Below are positions 53,034 to 61,572 of a DNA stretch of 64,000 nucleotides, piece by piece (positions within the stretch are counted from its first letter, which is position 1; each line of letters starts with the position of its first letter). This DNA is from UBA1930 sp943371535 (lineage in GTDB: Bacteria; Bacteroidota; Bacteroidia; Chitinophagales; Chitinophagaceae): positions 1-64,000 of the forward strand of contig CALRVE020000005.1 of the NCBI GenBank assembly GCA_943371535.1, given 5' to 3'. Position numbers and translations under genes: made by a program. The notes below the pieces were generated by a model that saw only the letters and a list, made by a program, of their open reading frames with translations, was not told the DNA's origin and ran no database searches.

Positions 53034-54872
53034 CTATTCAACCGTTACACTCTTAGCTAAATTTCTTGGCTTATCAACATCAATGCCTTTAGCAATACCT
53101 ACATAGTAGCTAAGCAATTGTAATGGAATAGTACTTAATAATGGAGCAATTATTTCATCGGTATCTGGTACAAACATTACATCATTAGCCATTCCTGGAA
53201 TAATAGTATCACCTTCTGTTGCAACTGCAATTACTTGACCTTTTCTGGCTTTAATTTCTTGTACATTGCTCACAATTTTTTCGTAATACGAATCTTTGGT
53301 GGCAACAAATACTACTGGCAAATTTTCATCTACTAAAGCAATAGGACCATGTTTCATTTCTGCTGCAGGATAACCTTCTGCATGTATGTAAGAAATTTCT
53401 TTTAGTTTCAAAGCTCCTTCTAGTGCTACTGGAAAGTTATAACCACGACCCAAGAATAAAAAGTCTTTTGCATCTTTATACTTTTCGGCAATGGCTTTAA
53501 TGTTGCTGGTATCTTTTAAAATTTCTTTTACCTTTTCTGGTACTGCATGTAAATCATTCATTAGCTGAATGTAGCGATCATGTGTAATGGTTTTTTTAGC
53601 ATAAGCAATTTTTAAAGCCATCATGCTTAACACAGCTAACTGACCAGTAAACGCTTTTGTACTTGCAACACCAATTTCATGACCTGCGTGTGTATAAGCA
53701 CCTGCATGGCTAATACGTGCAATACTGCTACCTACAACATTCACCACACCAAAAATAAATGCACCTTGTTCTTTGGCTCTTTCTAGTGCAACTAAAGTAT
53801 CGGCAGTTTCACCACTTTGAGAAATAGCTACAATTACATCTCCTTTATTAATAATGGGATTTCTATATCTAAATTCACTAGCATATTCAACTTCAACTGG
53901 TATTCTGCACAACTCCTCAATCATGTATTCAGCAATTAATCCTGCATGCCAACTTGTACCACAAGCTACTATTACAATTCGTTGTGCATTGACTAAAGCA
54001 TCTAAATTATTTTCAATGCCACCCATCATTATTTGTCCTGTTTCGGGCAATAATCTTCCTCTTAAACAGTCATGAATGGTTTCGGGTTGTTCATGTATTT
54101 CTTTCAACATAAAATGTTCGTAACCACCTTTTTCAATAGCTGCTAATTCCATGTCTAATTTGGTAATAAAAGGCGTTTGCTTTTCGTTGCCCAAATTTTT
54201 TAAAATCAATTCATCGGGCTTTACAATTGCAATTTCATAATCGTTTACATACACCACTTCTTTGGTGTACTCAATAATGGGTGATGCATCGCTAGCTAAA
54301 AAATGCTCTCCTTTGCCAATGCCAATTACTAATGGACTGCCTTTTCTTGCAGCAATAATGGTATCTGGTTCATCTTCACTAATTAACAAAATACAATAAG
54401 CCCCAACAATTCTTTTCAATGCAATACGTAAAGCCTCTTCTAAAGTACATTCATTATTTTTTTGAATGTCTTCAATAAAATTTAATAAAACTTCTGTATC
54501 GGTATCACTATGAAAAATATAGCCTTTGTTAATGAGCTCTTGTTTAATGGGAGCATAATTTTCAATGATACCATTGTGTATCATTGCTAGCTTTTTATTA
54601 TTGCTTAAATGAGGATGAGCGTTTCTATCGCTTGGTTCACCATGGGTGGCCCAACGTGTATGACCAATGCCAATATGTGCATGCATATCTATGCCAACAA
54701 CACTTTCTTCTAACTCTGCAACTTTACCTTTTTTCTTATATACTTTTAATCCTTGTTCATTTTTTAGGGCAACACCACTACTATCATATCCTCTATATTC
54801 TAACCTTTTTAATCCTTTTAAAATTACAGGATAAGCTTCTCTAGAACCAATGTATCCAACTATTCCACACAT
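53034..54872 (-). CDS. glmS: Glutamine--fructose-6-phosphate aminotransferase (isomerizing)
   Basis: The 612-residue enzyme makes glucosamine 6-phosphate for cell-wall and lipopolysaccharide synthesis. The glutaminase domain starts with the catalytic Cys2 in MCGIVGYIGSREAY, followed by HTRWATHGEPSDRNAHPHLS. Two SIS isomerase domains follow (VACGTSWHAGLIAEYMIEEL, AISQSGETADTLVALERAKEQ, FLGRGYNFPVALEGALKLKEISYIHAEGY), and the C-terminus is DKPRNLAKSVTVE. No glmS ribozyme or small-RNA target is evident upstream. Broken DUF4954 lies immediately downstream. Confidence 0.98.
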   Translation of the reverse strand: MCGIVGYIGSREAYPVILKGLKRLEYRGYDSSGVALKNEQGLKVYKKKGKVAELEESVVGIDMHAHIGIGHTRWATHGEPSDRNAHPHLSNNKKLAMIHNGIIENYAPIKQELINKGYIFHSDTDTEVLLNFIEDIQKNNECTLEEALRIALKRIVGAYCILLISEDEPDTIIAARKGSPLVIGIGKGEHFLASDASPIIEYTKEVVYVNDYEIAIVKPDELILKNLGNEKQTPFITKLDMELAAIEKGGYEHFMLKEIHEQPETIHDCLRGRLLPETGQIMMGGIENNLDALVNAQRIVIVACGTSWHAGLIAEYMIEELCRIPVEVEYASEFRYRNPIINKGDVIVAISQSGETADTLVALERAKEQGAFIFGVVNVVGSSIARISHAGAYTHAGHEIGVASTKAFTGQLAVLSMMALKIAYAKKTITHDRYIQLMNDLHAVPEKVKEILKDTSNIKAIAEKYKDAKDFLFLGRGYNFPVALEGALKLKEISYIHAEGYPAAEMKHGPIALVDENLPVVFVATKDSYYEKIVSNVQEIKARKGQVIAVATEGDTIIPGMANDVMFVPDTDEIIAPLLSTIPLQLLSYYVGIAKGIDVDKPRNLAKSVTVE

Positions 54873-55096
54873 ATTTTTTGTATTAAGGGTTTAAAAATTT
54901 ATTACTTCAATAAGCACTTTTTAAAAACGTATTCTAGCGAGTAAAAGTATAAAAAGTGAAAGCAATATCAGTTGAATTTGAAAAAATACAACTACTAAAT
55001 TTTTTCTGCGTTTTGTTGCAATATTTTACATTTCAAACTGCAATAGTTTGCGTTTAATTGTAGCAACAAAGTGGTTGACCTTTTTTTGAAAATTTC

Positions 55097-55780
55097 TTAC
55101 AATAATCCTTCCTCTGCAAAAGAAAAATATCCTTCTTCACTAACAATAATGTGATCTAATACTTTTATGTCTAAAAATTGTGCAGCTTGTTTTAATTTTT
55201 CTGTTAGTAACTCGTCTTGTCGGCTTGGTTTTAAGTTACCACTAGGGTGGTTATGGCTAAGTACAATACTAGTGGCATTATTGGCCAATGCATTTTTAAA
55301 GATAATTCTAGGATCGGCAATAGTGCCAGTAATTCCACCTTCACTTACTATTTCGTGATGTAATACTTTGTTAGATTGGTTCAAATACATTACCACAAAC
55401 ACTTCATGTTTATAATATTGATATTGGGCTTTTAAAAAAGCTGCCATGTCTTTGGTAGATAAAATTTTTTCTTTTGTATTTGCCAAAGCATTTCTTCTAA
55501 CTCCTAACTCTAAAGCAGCAGCAATAGCAATAGCTTTAGCTGGCCCTATGCCTTTAACATGCAGTTGTAATATTTCTTTAACCGTTAATTTGGCTAGTTT
55601 TTGCAAATCATTGTTGTTTTTTTGTAGCAATTCTTTGGCTAAATCAACTGCACTTTTGTCTCTTGTTCCATTGTTCATTAAAATAGCCAAGAGCTCAGAA
55701 TTGCTGAGTGCTTGCGTACCTTTCAATAATAATTTTTCACGAGGTTGATCGTCTTCGTTCCAATCTTTTATACCAGCCAT
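55097..55780 (-). CDS. radC: RadC-like JAB-domain protein
   Basis: From the ATG at 55780 the protein has 227 residues; an in-frame extension to 55861 lacks family similarity. The N-terminal helix-hairpin-helix half contains DDQPREKLLLKGTQALSNSELLAILMNNGTRDKSAVDLAKELL and LHVKGIGPAKAIAIAAALELG. The C-terminal JAMM domain has the metal motif in SHNHPSGNLKPSRQD. RadC is not actually established as a repair enzyme; its role is uncertain. It is divergent from prs. Confidence 0.95.
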   Translation of the reverse strand: MAGIKDWNEDDQPREKLLLKGTQALSNSELLAILMNNGTRDKSAVDLAKELLQKNNNDLQKLAKLTVKEILQLHVKGIGPAKAIAIAAALELGVRRNALANTKEKILSTKDMAAFLKAQYQYYKHEVFVVMYLNQSNKVLHHEIVSEGGITGTIADPRIIFKNALANNATSIVLSHNHPSGNLKPSRQDELLTEKLKQAAQFLDIKVLDHIIVSEEGYFSFAEEGLL

Positions 55781-55923
55781 GATTGTATTTTTTTTATTAA
55801 TTAGGTAATTACTGTAACAAACAAATAAAACTTTCCCATAAAAATCCACAAAATCAAACATAATAAAAAATCATATTTCTAACTACGCTTGTTAAGTTTA
55901 TCTTCGCAGCACATTCTACTGTT

Positions 55924-56883
55924 ATGATGAATCCTACTGTAAAAATTTTTTCAGGCACAGGTTCTCAAAAGTTAGCCGAAAAAATAGCCTTACGTTTTGG
56001 TACTCCTTTAGGAAAAGTAAACATTCAAAAGTTTAGTGATGGTGAATTTCAGCCCATTTTTTTAGAGAGTATTCGTGGCGATTATGTTTTTTTAGTGCAA
56101 AGTACATTTGCCCCTACCGAAAATTTGATGGAATTATTGTTGATGATTGATGCTGCAAAACGAGCATCGGCTCATAGAATAGTAGCTGTAATTCCTTATT
56201 ATGGTTTTGCAAGACAAGATAGAAAAGACAAACCCCGTGTTGCAATTGGTAGCAAACTTATTGCTACTTTACTAGAAGCCGCAGGTGCACATAGGGTAAT
56301 TACCATGGATTTGCATGCACCACAAATTCAAGCTTTTTTTGATATTCCTGTAGACCATTTAGATAGCAGTGCCATTTTTATTCCTTACATAGAACAATTA
56401 AAATTGGGCAATTTAACTTTTGCAGCTCCCGATGTTGGTAGTACCAATCGTGTACGTGAAGTAGCTAGTTATTTTAATGCCGAAATGGTGATTTGTGATA
56501 AACATAGAAAACGAGCCAACGAAATTGCTAGCATGGTGGTAATTGGTGATGTAAAAGACCGAGACATTGTTTTAATAGATGATATTTGCGATACTGGTGG
56601 AACCCTTGCAAAAGCTGCTGGCCTATTAAAAGAGAAAGGAGCAAAAAGTGTAAGGGCATTTTGTACACATCCTGTACTAAGTGGTAAAGCTTATGAAAAT
56701 ATTGAAAATAGTGTGTTAGAAGAATTGGTGGTTTGCGATACCATTCCTTTAAAGCATGAAAGCAAAAAAATTAAAGCCATTTCGGTTGCCGATTTATTCG
56801 CCATTGCCATACGTAATGCTTACGAAAATAAAAGTATTACCAGCTTATTTGTACATAGCCAGTTGAGGGGGAGGGATAAGTAA
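55924..56883 (+). CDS. prs: Ribose-phosphate pyrophosphokinase
   Basis: The 319-residue enzyme makes PRPP for nucleotide, His and Trp synthesis. Signatures are VKIFSGTGSQKLAEKIA, KFSDGEFQPIFLESIRGDYVFLVQST, IPYYGFARQDRK, ITMDLHAPQIQAFFDIPVDHL (ribose-5-phosphate/ATP region) and the PRPP loop VLIDDICDTGGTLAKAA. Two adjacent ATGs occur at the start. It is followed by a clear terminator. Confidence 0.98.
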   Translation: MMNPTVKIFSGTGSQKLAEKIALRFGTPLGKVNIQKFSDGEFQPIFLESIRGDYVFLVQSTFAPTENLMELLLMIDAAKRASAHRIVAVIPYYGFARQDRKDKPRVAIGSKLIATLLEAAGAHRVITMDLHAPQIQAFFDIPVDHLDSSAIFIPYIEQLKLGNLTFAAPDVGSTNRVREVASYFNAEMVICDKHRKRANEIASMVVIGDVKDRDIVLIDDICDTGGTLAKAAGLLKEKGAKSVRAFCTHPVLSGKAYENIENSVLEELVVCDTIPLKHESKKIKAISVADLFAIAIRNAYENKSITSLFVHSQLRGRDK

Positions 56884-56913
56884 GGTGTGCAGTTTAGTAG
56901 TTTAAATAGTTTA

Positions 56914-56941
56914 GGGAGTTTACAAAGTAAACTCCCTTTTT
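56914..56941 (+). terminator. Rho-independent terminator of prs
   Basis: GGGAGTTTAC-AAA-GTAAACTCCC (56914-56936) is a perfect 10-bp stem followed by five T residues. Confidence 0.92.
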
Positions 56942-56983
56942 GATTTTTAGGAGGATGTAATAACCTCAAAATCAATTGATTAA

Positions 56984-57017
56984 TAAACTTTTAAACTTCA
57001 TAAACTTTTAAACTTCA
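56984..57017. repeat. Perfect 17-bp tandem duplication upstream of rplY
   Basis: TAAACTTTTAAACTTCA occurs twice with no gap, ending 18 bases before the rplY -7 box. Confidence 0.85.
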
Positions 57018-57035
57018 AACCAGTTCATTTTCCCT

Positions 57036-57043
57036 TACTTTTG
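57036..57043 (+). promoter_or_regulatory. Candidate -7 promoter box for rplY
   Basis: TACTTTTG is an exact TAnnTTTG match, 19 bases before the rplY start codon. No clear -33 TTG lies at the usual distance. Confidence 0.5.
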
Positions 57044-57062
57044 CACTCCAAAATTTAAAAAA

Positions 57063-57641
57063 ATGAAAACAGTTACAATCGAAGGACAACTGAGGACCGA
57101 ATTTGGCAAAAAAGCCACCCGCCAAGTACGCTCTCAGGATGCAGTGCCAGCTGTAATTTACGGGGGTGCTCAGGAAATTAATTTTTCTGCATCTGCTAAA
57201 GCTTTTAAACCATTGGTTTATACAGCCGAATTCCAAATTGCAGAAGTAAATATTGATGGCAAAACTTACAGAACTATTCTGAAAGATTTGCAATTTGACA
57301 AAGTTTCTGATGCGTTAATACACGTAGACTTGTTAGAGTTAGTAGAAGACAAAAAAGTAATTGCAACTTTACCATTAAAGTACACTGGTAATTCTATTGG
57401 TGTAAAAGATGGCGGTAAATTGGTAATTAAAATGAAGTCGGTTAAGGTAAAAACTTTACCTAAGTATTTAAAAGAGTTTATTGAAGTAGATATCAGCAAT
57501 TTACAAATCAATGAGAACTTAAGAATTGAAAATATACCTGCTGAAAACATGGAAGTAATGAACTCTCCACGTATTCCTATTGCATCGGTAGTAATGACTC
57601 GTCAGTTAAAGCAAGAAGCAACAGAAGAAAAGAAGAAATAA
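57063..57641 (+). CDS. rplY: 50S ribosomal protein L25/general stress protein Ctc
   Basis: The 192-residue protein binds 5S rRNA through its N-terminal domain (VTIEGQLRTEFGKKATRQVRSQDAVPAVIYGG) and has the C-terminal beta domain of the long CTC form (LPLKYTGNSIGVKDGGKLVIKMKSVKVKTLPKYLKEFIEVDISNLQINENLRIENI). A Glu/Lys-rich tail ends the protein. It is followed by a terminator. pth is the next gene, as in many bacteria. Confidence 0.97.
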   Translation: MKTVTIEGQLRTEFGKKATRQVRSQDAVPAVIYGGAQEINFSASAKAFKPLVYTAEFQIAEVNIDGKTYRTILKDLQFDKVSDALIHVDLLELVEDKKVIATLPLKYTGNSIGVKDGGKLVIKMKSVKVKTLPKYLKEFIEVDISNLQINENLRIENIPAENMEVMNSPRIPIASVVMTRQLKQEATEEKKK

Positions 57642-57662
57642 AACACTCAAATATTTCTATAC

Positions 57663-57688
57663 CACCCCACATTTTGTGGGGTTTTTTT
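57663..57688 (+). terminator. Rho-independent terminator of rplY
   Basis: CCCCAC-ATTTT-GTGGGG (57665-57681) is followed by seven T residues. Confidence 0.9.
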
Positions 57689-57689
57689 A

Positions 57690-57775
57690 TGCCAATGTTG
57701 GAAATGTAAAAGCAAATTCGCTCACTTTGCCTAACCCAGTTTGTACTTGAATGGTTCCAAGTTTTTGGTTTCATA
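57690..57775 (-). pseudogene. Possible remnant of a sensor-kinase C-terminus
   Basis: Read on the reverse strand in one frame, this segment gives a short peptide containing LGTIQVQTGLGKVSEFAFTF and ending in a stop codon. The pattern GxIxVxSxxGxGxxFxFxxP is how many histidine-kinase ATPase domains end. A stop codon precedes it, so only about 25 residues are left. This is weak evidence. Confidence 0.2.
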
Positions 57776-57879
57776 GTATCAACGTAAAATGTTACTTGAA
57801 TACTATATTGGCATTTACATCAATAAACTTTAAACGCTCTTTTCTATAAAACTATTGATTACCTGATTATTTTTGTTGT

Positions 57880-58455
57880 ATGAGTAAGTTTTTAATAGTT
57901 GGTTTAGGAAACATTGGAAATGAGTATAAACACACCCGTCATAATATTGGATTTGATGTTGTTGAAGCATTTGTGTTAAAACATGGCGGATTTTTTAAAC
58001 TAGATCGTTTAGCAGAAGTGGCAGAGGTTAAATGGAAAGGAAAAATATTTATTTGTATAAAACCTACAACTTACATGAACTTAAGTGGCAAAGCATTTAA
58101 GTTTTGGTTAGATAAAGAAAAAATAACTGTAGAAAATACTTTAACCATTGTTGATGATTTGGCTTTGCCTGTAGATAAAATTAGATTGAGAGGTAGTGGC
58201 AGCGATGCTGGGCATAACGGATTGAAAGACATACAATTAATGTTAGGAACCGATCAATATCCAAAGCTTCGTTTTGGTATTGGTAATAATTTTCAAAAGG
58301 GAATGCAAGCCGAATTTGTACTCAGTAAATGGTTGCCAACAGAACAAATATTAGTGAATAAAAAAATTGAGAAAAGTGTAGAAATTATAGAATCATTTGC
58401 TGCTATTGGAATAGAAAGAACCATGAATACCGTAAATAATTTAAGCTTTACATAA
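57880..58455 (+). CDS. pth: Aminoacyl-tRNA hydrolase
   Basis: The 191-residue enzyme frees tRNA from stalled peptidyl-tRNA. Signatures are FLIVGLGNIGNEYKHTRHNIGFDVVEAF, with Asn11 and the catalytic His21, and FICIKPTTYMNLSGKAFKFWL, with RLRGSGSDAGHNGLKDIQLMLG carrying the substrate-binding Asn and Gly-rich loop. Length is normal. TATTTTTG (57868-57875), an exact -7 match, ends four bases before the start, so the transcript may be nearly leaderless. Confidence 0.97.
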   Translation: MSKFLIVGLGNIGNEYKHTRHNIGFDVVEAFVLKHGGFFKLDRLAEVAEVKWKGKIFICIKPTTYMNLSGKAFKFWLDKEKITVENTLTIVDDLALPVDKIRLRGSGSDAGHNGLKDIQLMLGTDQYPKLRFGIGNNFQKGMQAEFVLSKWLPTEQILVNKKIEKSVEIIESFAAIGIERTMNTVNNLSFT

Positions 58456-58584
58456 TAAAATGGGGTAAATATCTGTTATTAGCTGAGCAGAAAATAGAAT
58501 GTAAGCAACACTATTGCCTAAACTGCATCATTTCTATGATGTTTTTGTCAAAAGTTGCTTAGTTATTATTTTAAACAGCGAACC

Positions 58585-59196
58585 ATGAAAATATTTTGTG
58601 TTGGCAGAAACTATGTAGATCATGCAAAGGAATTGGGTAACGATATACCTGATGAACCTGTAATTTTTATGAAGCCCAAAAGTGCTTTATTACAATCTCA
58701 TACGCCTTTTTATTATCCCGAATTTTGTAACGAGCTACATTATGAAGTTGAATTGGTATTACGAATTTGCAAAAACGGCCGTTATATTCCCGAACGTCAG
58801 GCTAATAAATATTACAATGCAATTTCTGTAGGTATAGATTTTACAGCAAGAGATATTCAAAACGAATTAAAAAAGAAAGGATTGCCTTGGGAAAAAGCCA
58901 AGGCTTGGGACAATAGTGCAGTTATTGGTAAATGGATAGATACCACTCCTTCAATACTAAAAGCCCCTATTAATTTTTCTTTAAAAAATAATGGAGCTAT
59001 TGTTCAACAAGGATTAAGTGATGATATGATGTTTTCTTTTGATCAAATCATTGCACATATTTCTAATTACTTTTCTTTAAATATTGGCGATGTTGTTTTT
59101 ACAGGAACACCATCTGGTGTGGGTGAATGTGTTGTAGGAGACGTATTAGAAGGTTTTTTTGAAGCCGATAAAATGTTTGAATTAGAAATTAAATAA
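58585..59196 (+). CDS. Fumarylacetoacetate hydrolase family protein
   Basis: From the ATG at 58585 the protein has 203 residues; an in-frame reading from 58555 begins in non-conserved sequence. The FAH fold signatures are FCVGRNYVDHAKELGNDIPDEPVIFMKPKSAL, HYEVELVLRI (metal-binding Glu pair), VGIDFTARDIQNELKKKGLPWEKAKAWDNSAVIGKW and VVFTGTPSGVG. This short type includes YcgM/FAHD1-like acylpyruvate hydrolases and oxaloacetate decarboxylases; the substrate is unknown. Confidence 0.92.
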   Translation: MKIFCVGRNYVDHAKELGNDIPDEPVIFMKPKSALLQSHTPFYYPEFCNELHYEVELVLRICKNGRYIPERQANKYYNAISVGIDFTARDIQNELKKKGLPWEKAKAWDNSAVIGKWIDTTPSILKAPINFSLKNNGAIVQQGLSDDMMFSFDQIIAHISNYFSLNIGDVVFTGTPSGVGECVVGDVLEGFFEADKMFELEIK

Positions 59197-59198
59197 AG

Positions 59199-59240
59199 AT
59201 AGGAACGTAGATGACACTGATTAGGCGGATGATTGCAGAT
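59199..59240. repeat. Dispersed repeat of the GATGACACTGATTAGGCGGATGA type
   Basis: AGGAACGTAGATGACACTGA followed by TTAGGCGGATGATTGCAGAT resembles a simple genomic repeat often seen between genes. The remaining 170 bases up to the next gene contain no recognised signal. Confidence 0.4.
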
Positions 59241-59409
59241 TTTTAAAAAATGTATTCATCAGAAGTGCTTGTTAGAAAATATACAATCAGCTATTAAACA
59301 CTAAAAAATTCAAAGAATACTTCATACTTTTTGGGTGGAAAACTTCAATACAACTGAAAACTTCTTACCATAATTATTTTGATAAATAAGTTGTAAGATA
59401 TTTACCGTA

Positions 59410-61497
59410 ATGCAAAATCTGGAATTACTTTTAAAAGCATATAAGTTAATGGTTACAGCAAAAGCCATGTGTGATACTTATGATACTAATAGAAGCATTT
59501 GTAAATATGTACATTCCTCTTCTCGTGGGCACGAAGCCATACAAATTGCTACAGGCTTGCAGTTACAACAACAAGATTGGGTAAGCCCTTATTACAGAGA
59601 CGATAGCTTAATGCTTTCAAGCGGTTTTACGCCTTACGAATTAATGTTACAATTATTGGCAAAAAAAGATGATCCCTTTAGTGGTGGAAGATCTTATTAT
59701 TGTCATCCTTCTAATAAAGATGGGGTTCGTCCTTCTATCATTCATCAAAGTAGTGCAACTGGCATGCAAGCTATACCAACCACTGGTTTAGCACAAGGTG
59801 TTCAGTTTATAGAAAAATATCATTCAACTATTCTTAAAAAAGGTATTCATGAAGAACTGCCAGTAGTGGTTTGTTCCTTTGGCGATAATAGCATTACCGA
59901 AGGCGAAGTAAGTGAAGCATTTCAGTTTGCAGTATTGAAACAATTGCCCATTATTTATTTGGTGCAAGACAATCAATGGGGCATTAGTGTAAGTGCAGAA
60001 GAAGCAAGAGCCATGAATGCTTTTGAATATGCAGCAGGTTTTAAAGGATTAAAAAGAATGCAATGCGATGGTAGCGATTTTGTAAGAAGTTACGAAACCA
60101 TGCAAGCAGCATTTGAATATGTACGTAACGAACGTAAACCCATTTTAATACATGCAAGAGTGCCTTTATTAGGGCATCATACAAGCGGAGTTAGAAAAGA
60201 GTTTTATAGAACAAGAGAAGATTTATTGAAACATGGTTTATACGATCCTATTCCTAAATTAAGAATGTTTCTAACTGGTATTGGATTAAATGAACATGAA
60301 ATAAATGAAGTTGAAAGTGCAGCATCAAAAGAAGTTGCCGAAGCTTTTGCAAAAGCTCAATTGGCTGATGAGCCAACCGAAAATTTAGTAAAAAATCACA
60401 TATTTGCTCCAACGCCCATTAAAGAAGAAGTTGGTATTAGAGCACCTAAAAGTGGTGAAAAAAATATAATGGTAGATGCAGCTTTGCATGCCATAGAAGA
60501 AATTATGCAGGATTATCCTGAAGCTATTGTTTATGGTCAGGATGTTGGTAAACGCTTAGGTGGTGTGTTTAGAGAAGCAGCAACATTAGGTGAAAAATTT
60601 GGCGATCATCGAGTATTTAATACAGCTATTCAAGAGGCTTATATTGTAGGAAGCACAATTGGAATGAGTGCAATGGGTTTAAAACCAATTGTTGAGGTTC
60701 AATTTGCCGATTATATTTATCCAGCATTAAATCAGTTGGTAACTGAAGTTTCTAAAAGTTGTTATTTAAGTAATGGAAAGTTTCCAGTGCAAATGATTTT
60801 GAGAGTGCCAATTGGTGCTTATGGAGGAGGTGGTCCTTACCATAGTGGAAGTATAGAAAGTACATTGCTTACATTTAAAGGCATTAAAGTTTGTTACCCA
60901 AGCAACGCTGCAGATATGAAGGGATTAATGAAAGCAGCTTTCTTAGACCCTAATCCTGTTATTATGTTAGAACATAAAGGATTGTATTGGAGTAAAGTGC
61001 CAGGTACAGAAGATGCTAAAACCATTGAACCATCTAAAGACTATATTTTACCATTAGGCAAAGCCAATATAGTAGTTGCTGCAAGTGCAGAAAAAATAAA
61101 ACGAGGTGAAACTGTTTGTGTCATAACTTATGGTATGGGTGTGTATTGGGCAAAAGCAGCTGCTGAAAAATTGGCTAACCTACATAACGATTGTAAAGAC
61201 GCAATTGAAATAGTTGACTTAAGAACTTTATATCCATTAGATGAAGAGTTGGTATTTAATAGCGTAAGAAAACATGGCAAAGTGTTAGTACTTACCGAAG
61301 AGCCATTAAATAATTCATTTGCCGAAGCATTATCGCTTAGAATTAGTAATTATTGTTATCACTTTTTAGATGCTAAAGTTGAAGTAATGGGAGCATTAAA
61401 CTTACCTGCTGTACCAATTAATTTAACACTAGAAGCTGCCATGTTGCCAACTGCAAATAAAGTTACAGAACGGTTAGAAAAACTGTTGAAATACTAG
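59410..61497 (+). CDS. 2-oxoacid dehydrogenase E1 component, alpha-beta fusion
   Basis: The 695-residue protein joins both E1 subunits. Residues about 1-340 are the alpha part with the thiamine-diphosphate motif in VVCSFGDNSITEGEVSEAFQFAVLKQLPIIYLVQDNQWGIS and the entrance HQSSATGMQAIPTTGLAQG. Residues about 350-695 are the beta part (DAALHAIEEIMQDYPEAIVYGQDVGKRLGGVFREA, VEVQFADYIYPALNQL, VDLRTLYPLDEELVFNSVRKHGKVLVLTEEP). It is probably the branched-chain or related 2-oxoacid dehydrogenase E1 of this lineage; E2 and E3 genes are not in the window. Confidence 0.93.
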   Translation: MQNLELLLKAYKLMVTAKAMCDTYDTNRSICKYVHSSSRGHEAIQIATGLQLQQQDWVSPYYRDDSLMLSSGFTPYELMLQLLAKKDDPFSGGRSYYCHPSNKDGVRPSIIHQSSATGMQAIPTTGLAQGVQFIEKYHSTILKKGIHEELPVVVCSFGDNSITEGEVSEAFQFAVLKQLPIIYLVQDNQWGISVSAEEARAMNAFEYAAGFKGLKRMQCDGSDFVRSYETMQAAFEYVRNERKPILIHARVPLLGHHTSGVRKEFYRTREDLLKHGLYDPIPKLRMFLTGIGLNEHEINEVESAASKEVAEAFAKAQLADEPTENLVKNHIFAPTPIKEEVGIRAPKSGEKNIMVDAALHAIEEIMQDYPEAIVYGQDVGKRLGGVFREAATLGEKFGDHRVFNTAIQEAYIVGSTIGMSAMGLKPIVEVQFADYIYPALNQLVTEVSKSCYLSNGKFPVQMILRVPIGAYGGGGPYHSGSIESTLLTFKGIKVCYPSNAADMKGLMKAAFLDPNPVIMLEHKGLYWSKVPGTEDAKTIEPSKDYILPLGKANIVVAASAEKIKRGETVCVITYGMGVYWAKAAAEKLANLHNDCKDAIEIVDLRTLYPLDEELVFNSVRKHGKVLVLTEEPLNNSFAEALSLRISNYCYHFLDAKVEVMGALNLPAVPINLTLEAAMLPTANKVTERLEKLLKY

Positions 61498-61572
61498 GGA
61501 CAATTAAGAATTAAAAACGCTCATAGTTTAAATATTCTACTCAATACCGCTATTTACTGTTAACTTAGAACA

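Noticed and set aside
54873..55096. glmS ribozyme or riboswitch upstream of glmS
   Set aside because: No conserved ribozyme core or pseudoknot pattern could be seen; the region is AT-rich and only weak promoter-like boxes are present.
57577..57774. 65-residue reading frame on the reverse strand
   Set aside because: It crosses the rplY terminator and the rplY coding end; only another frame in part of it shows a weak kinase-like trace.
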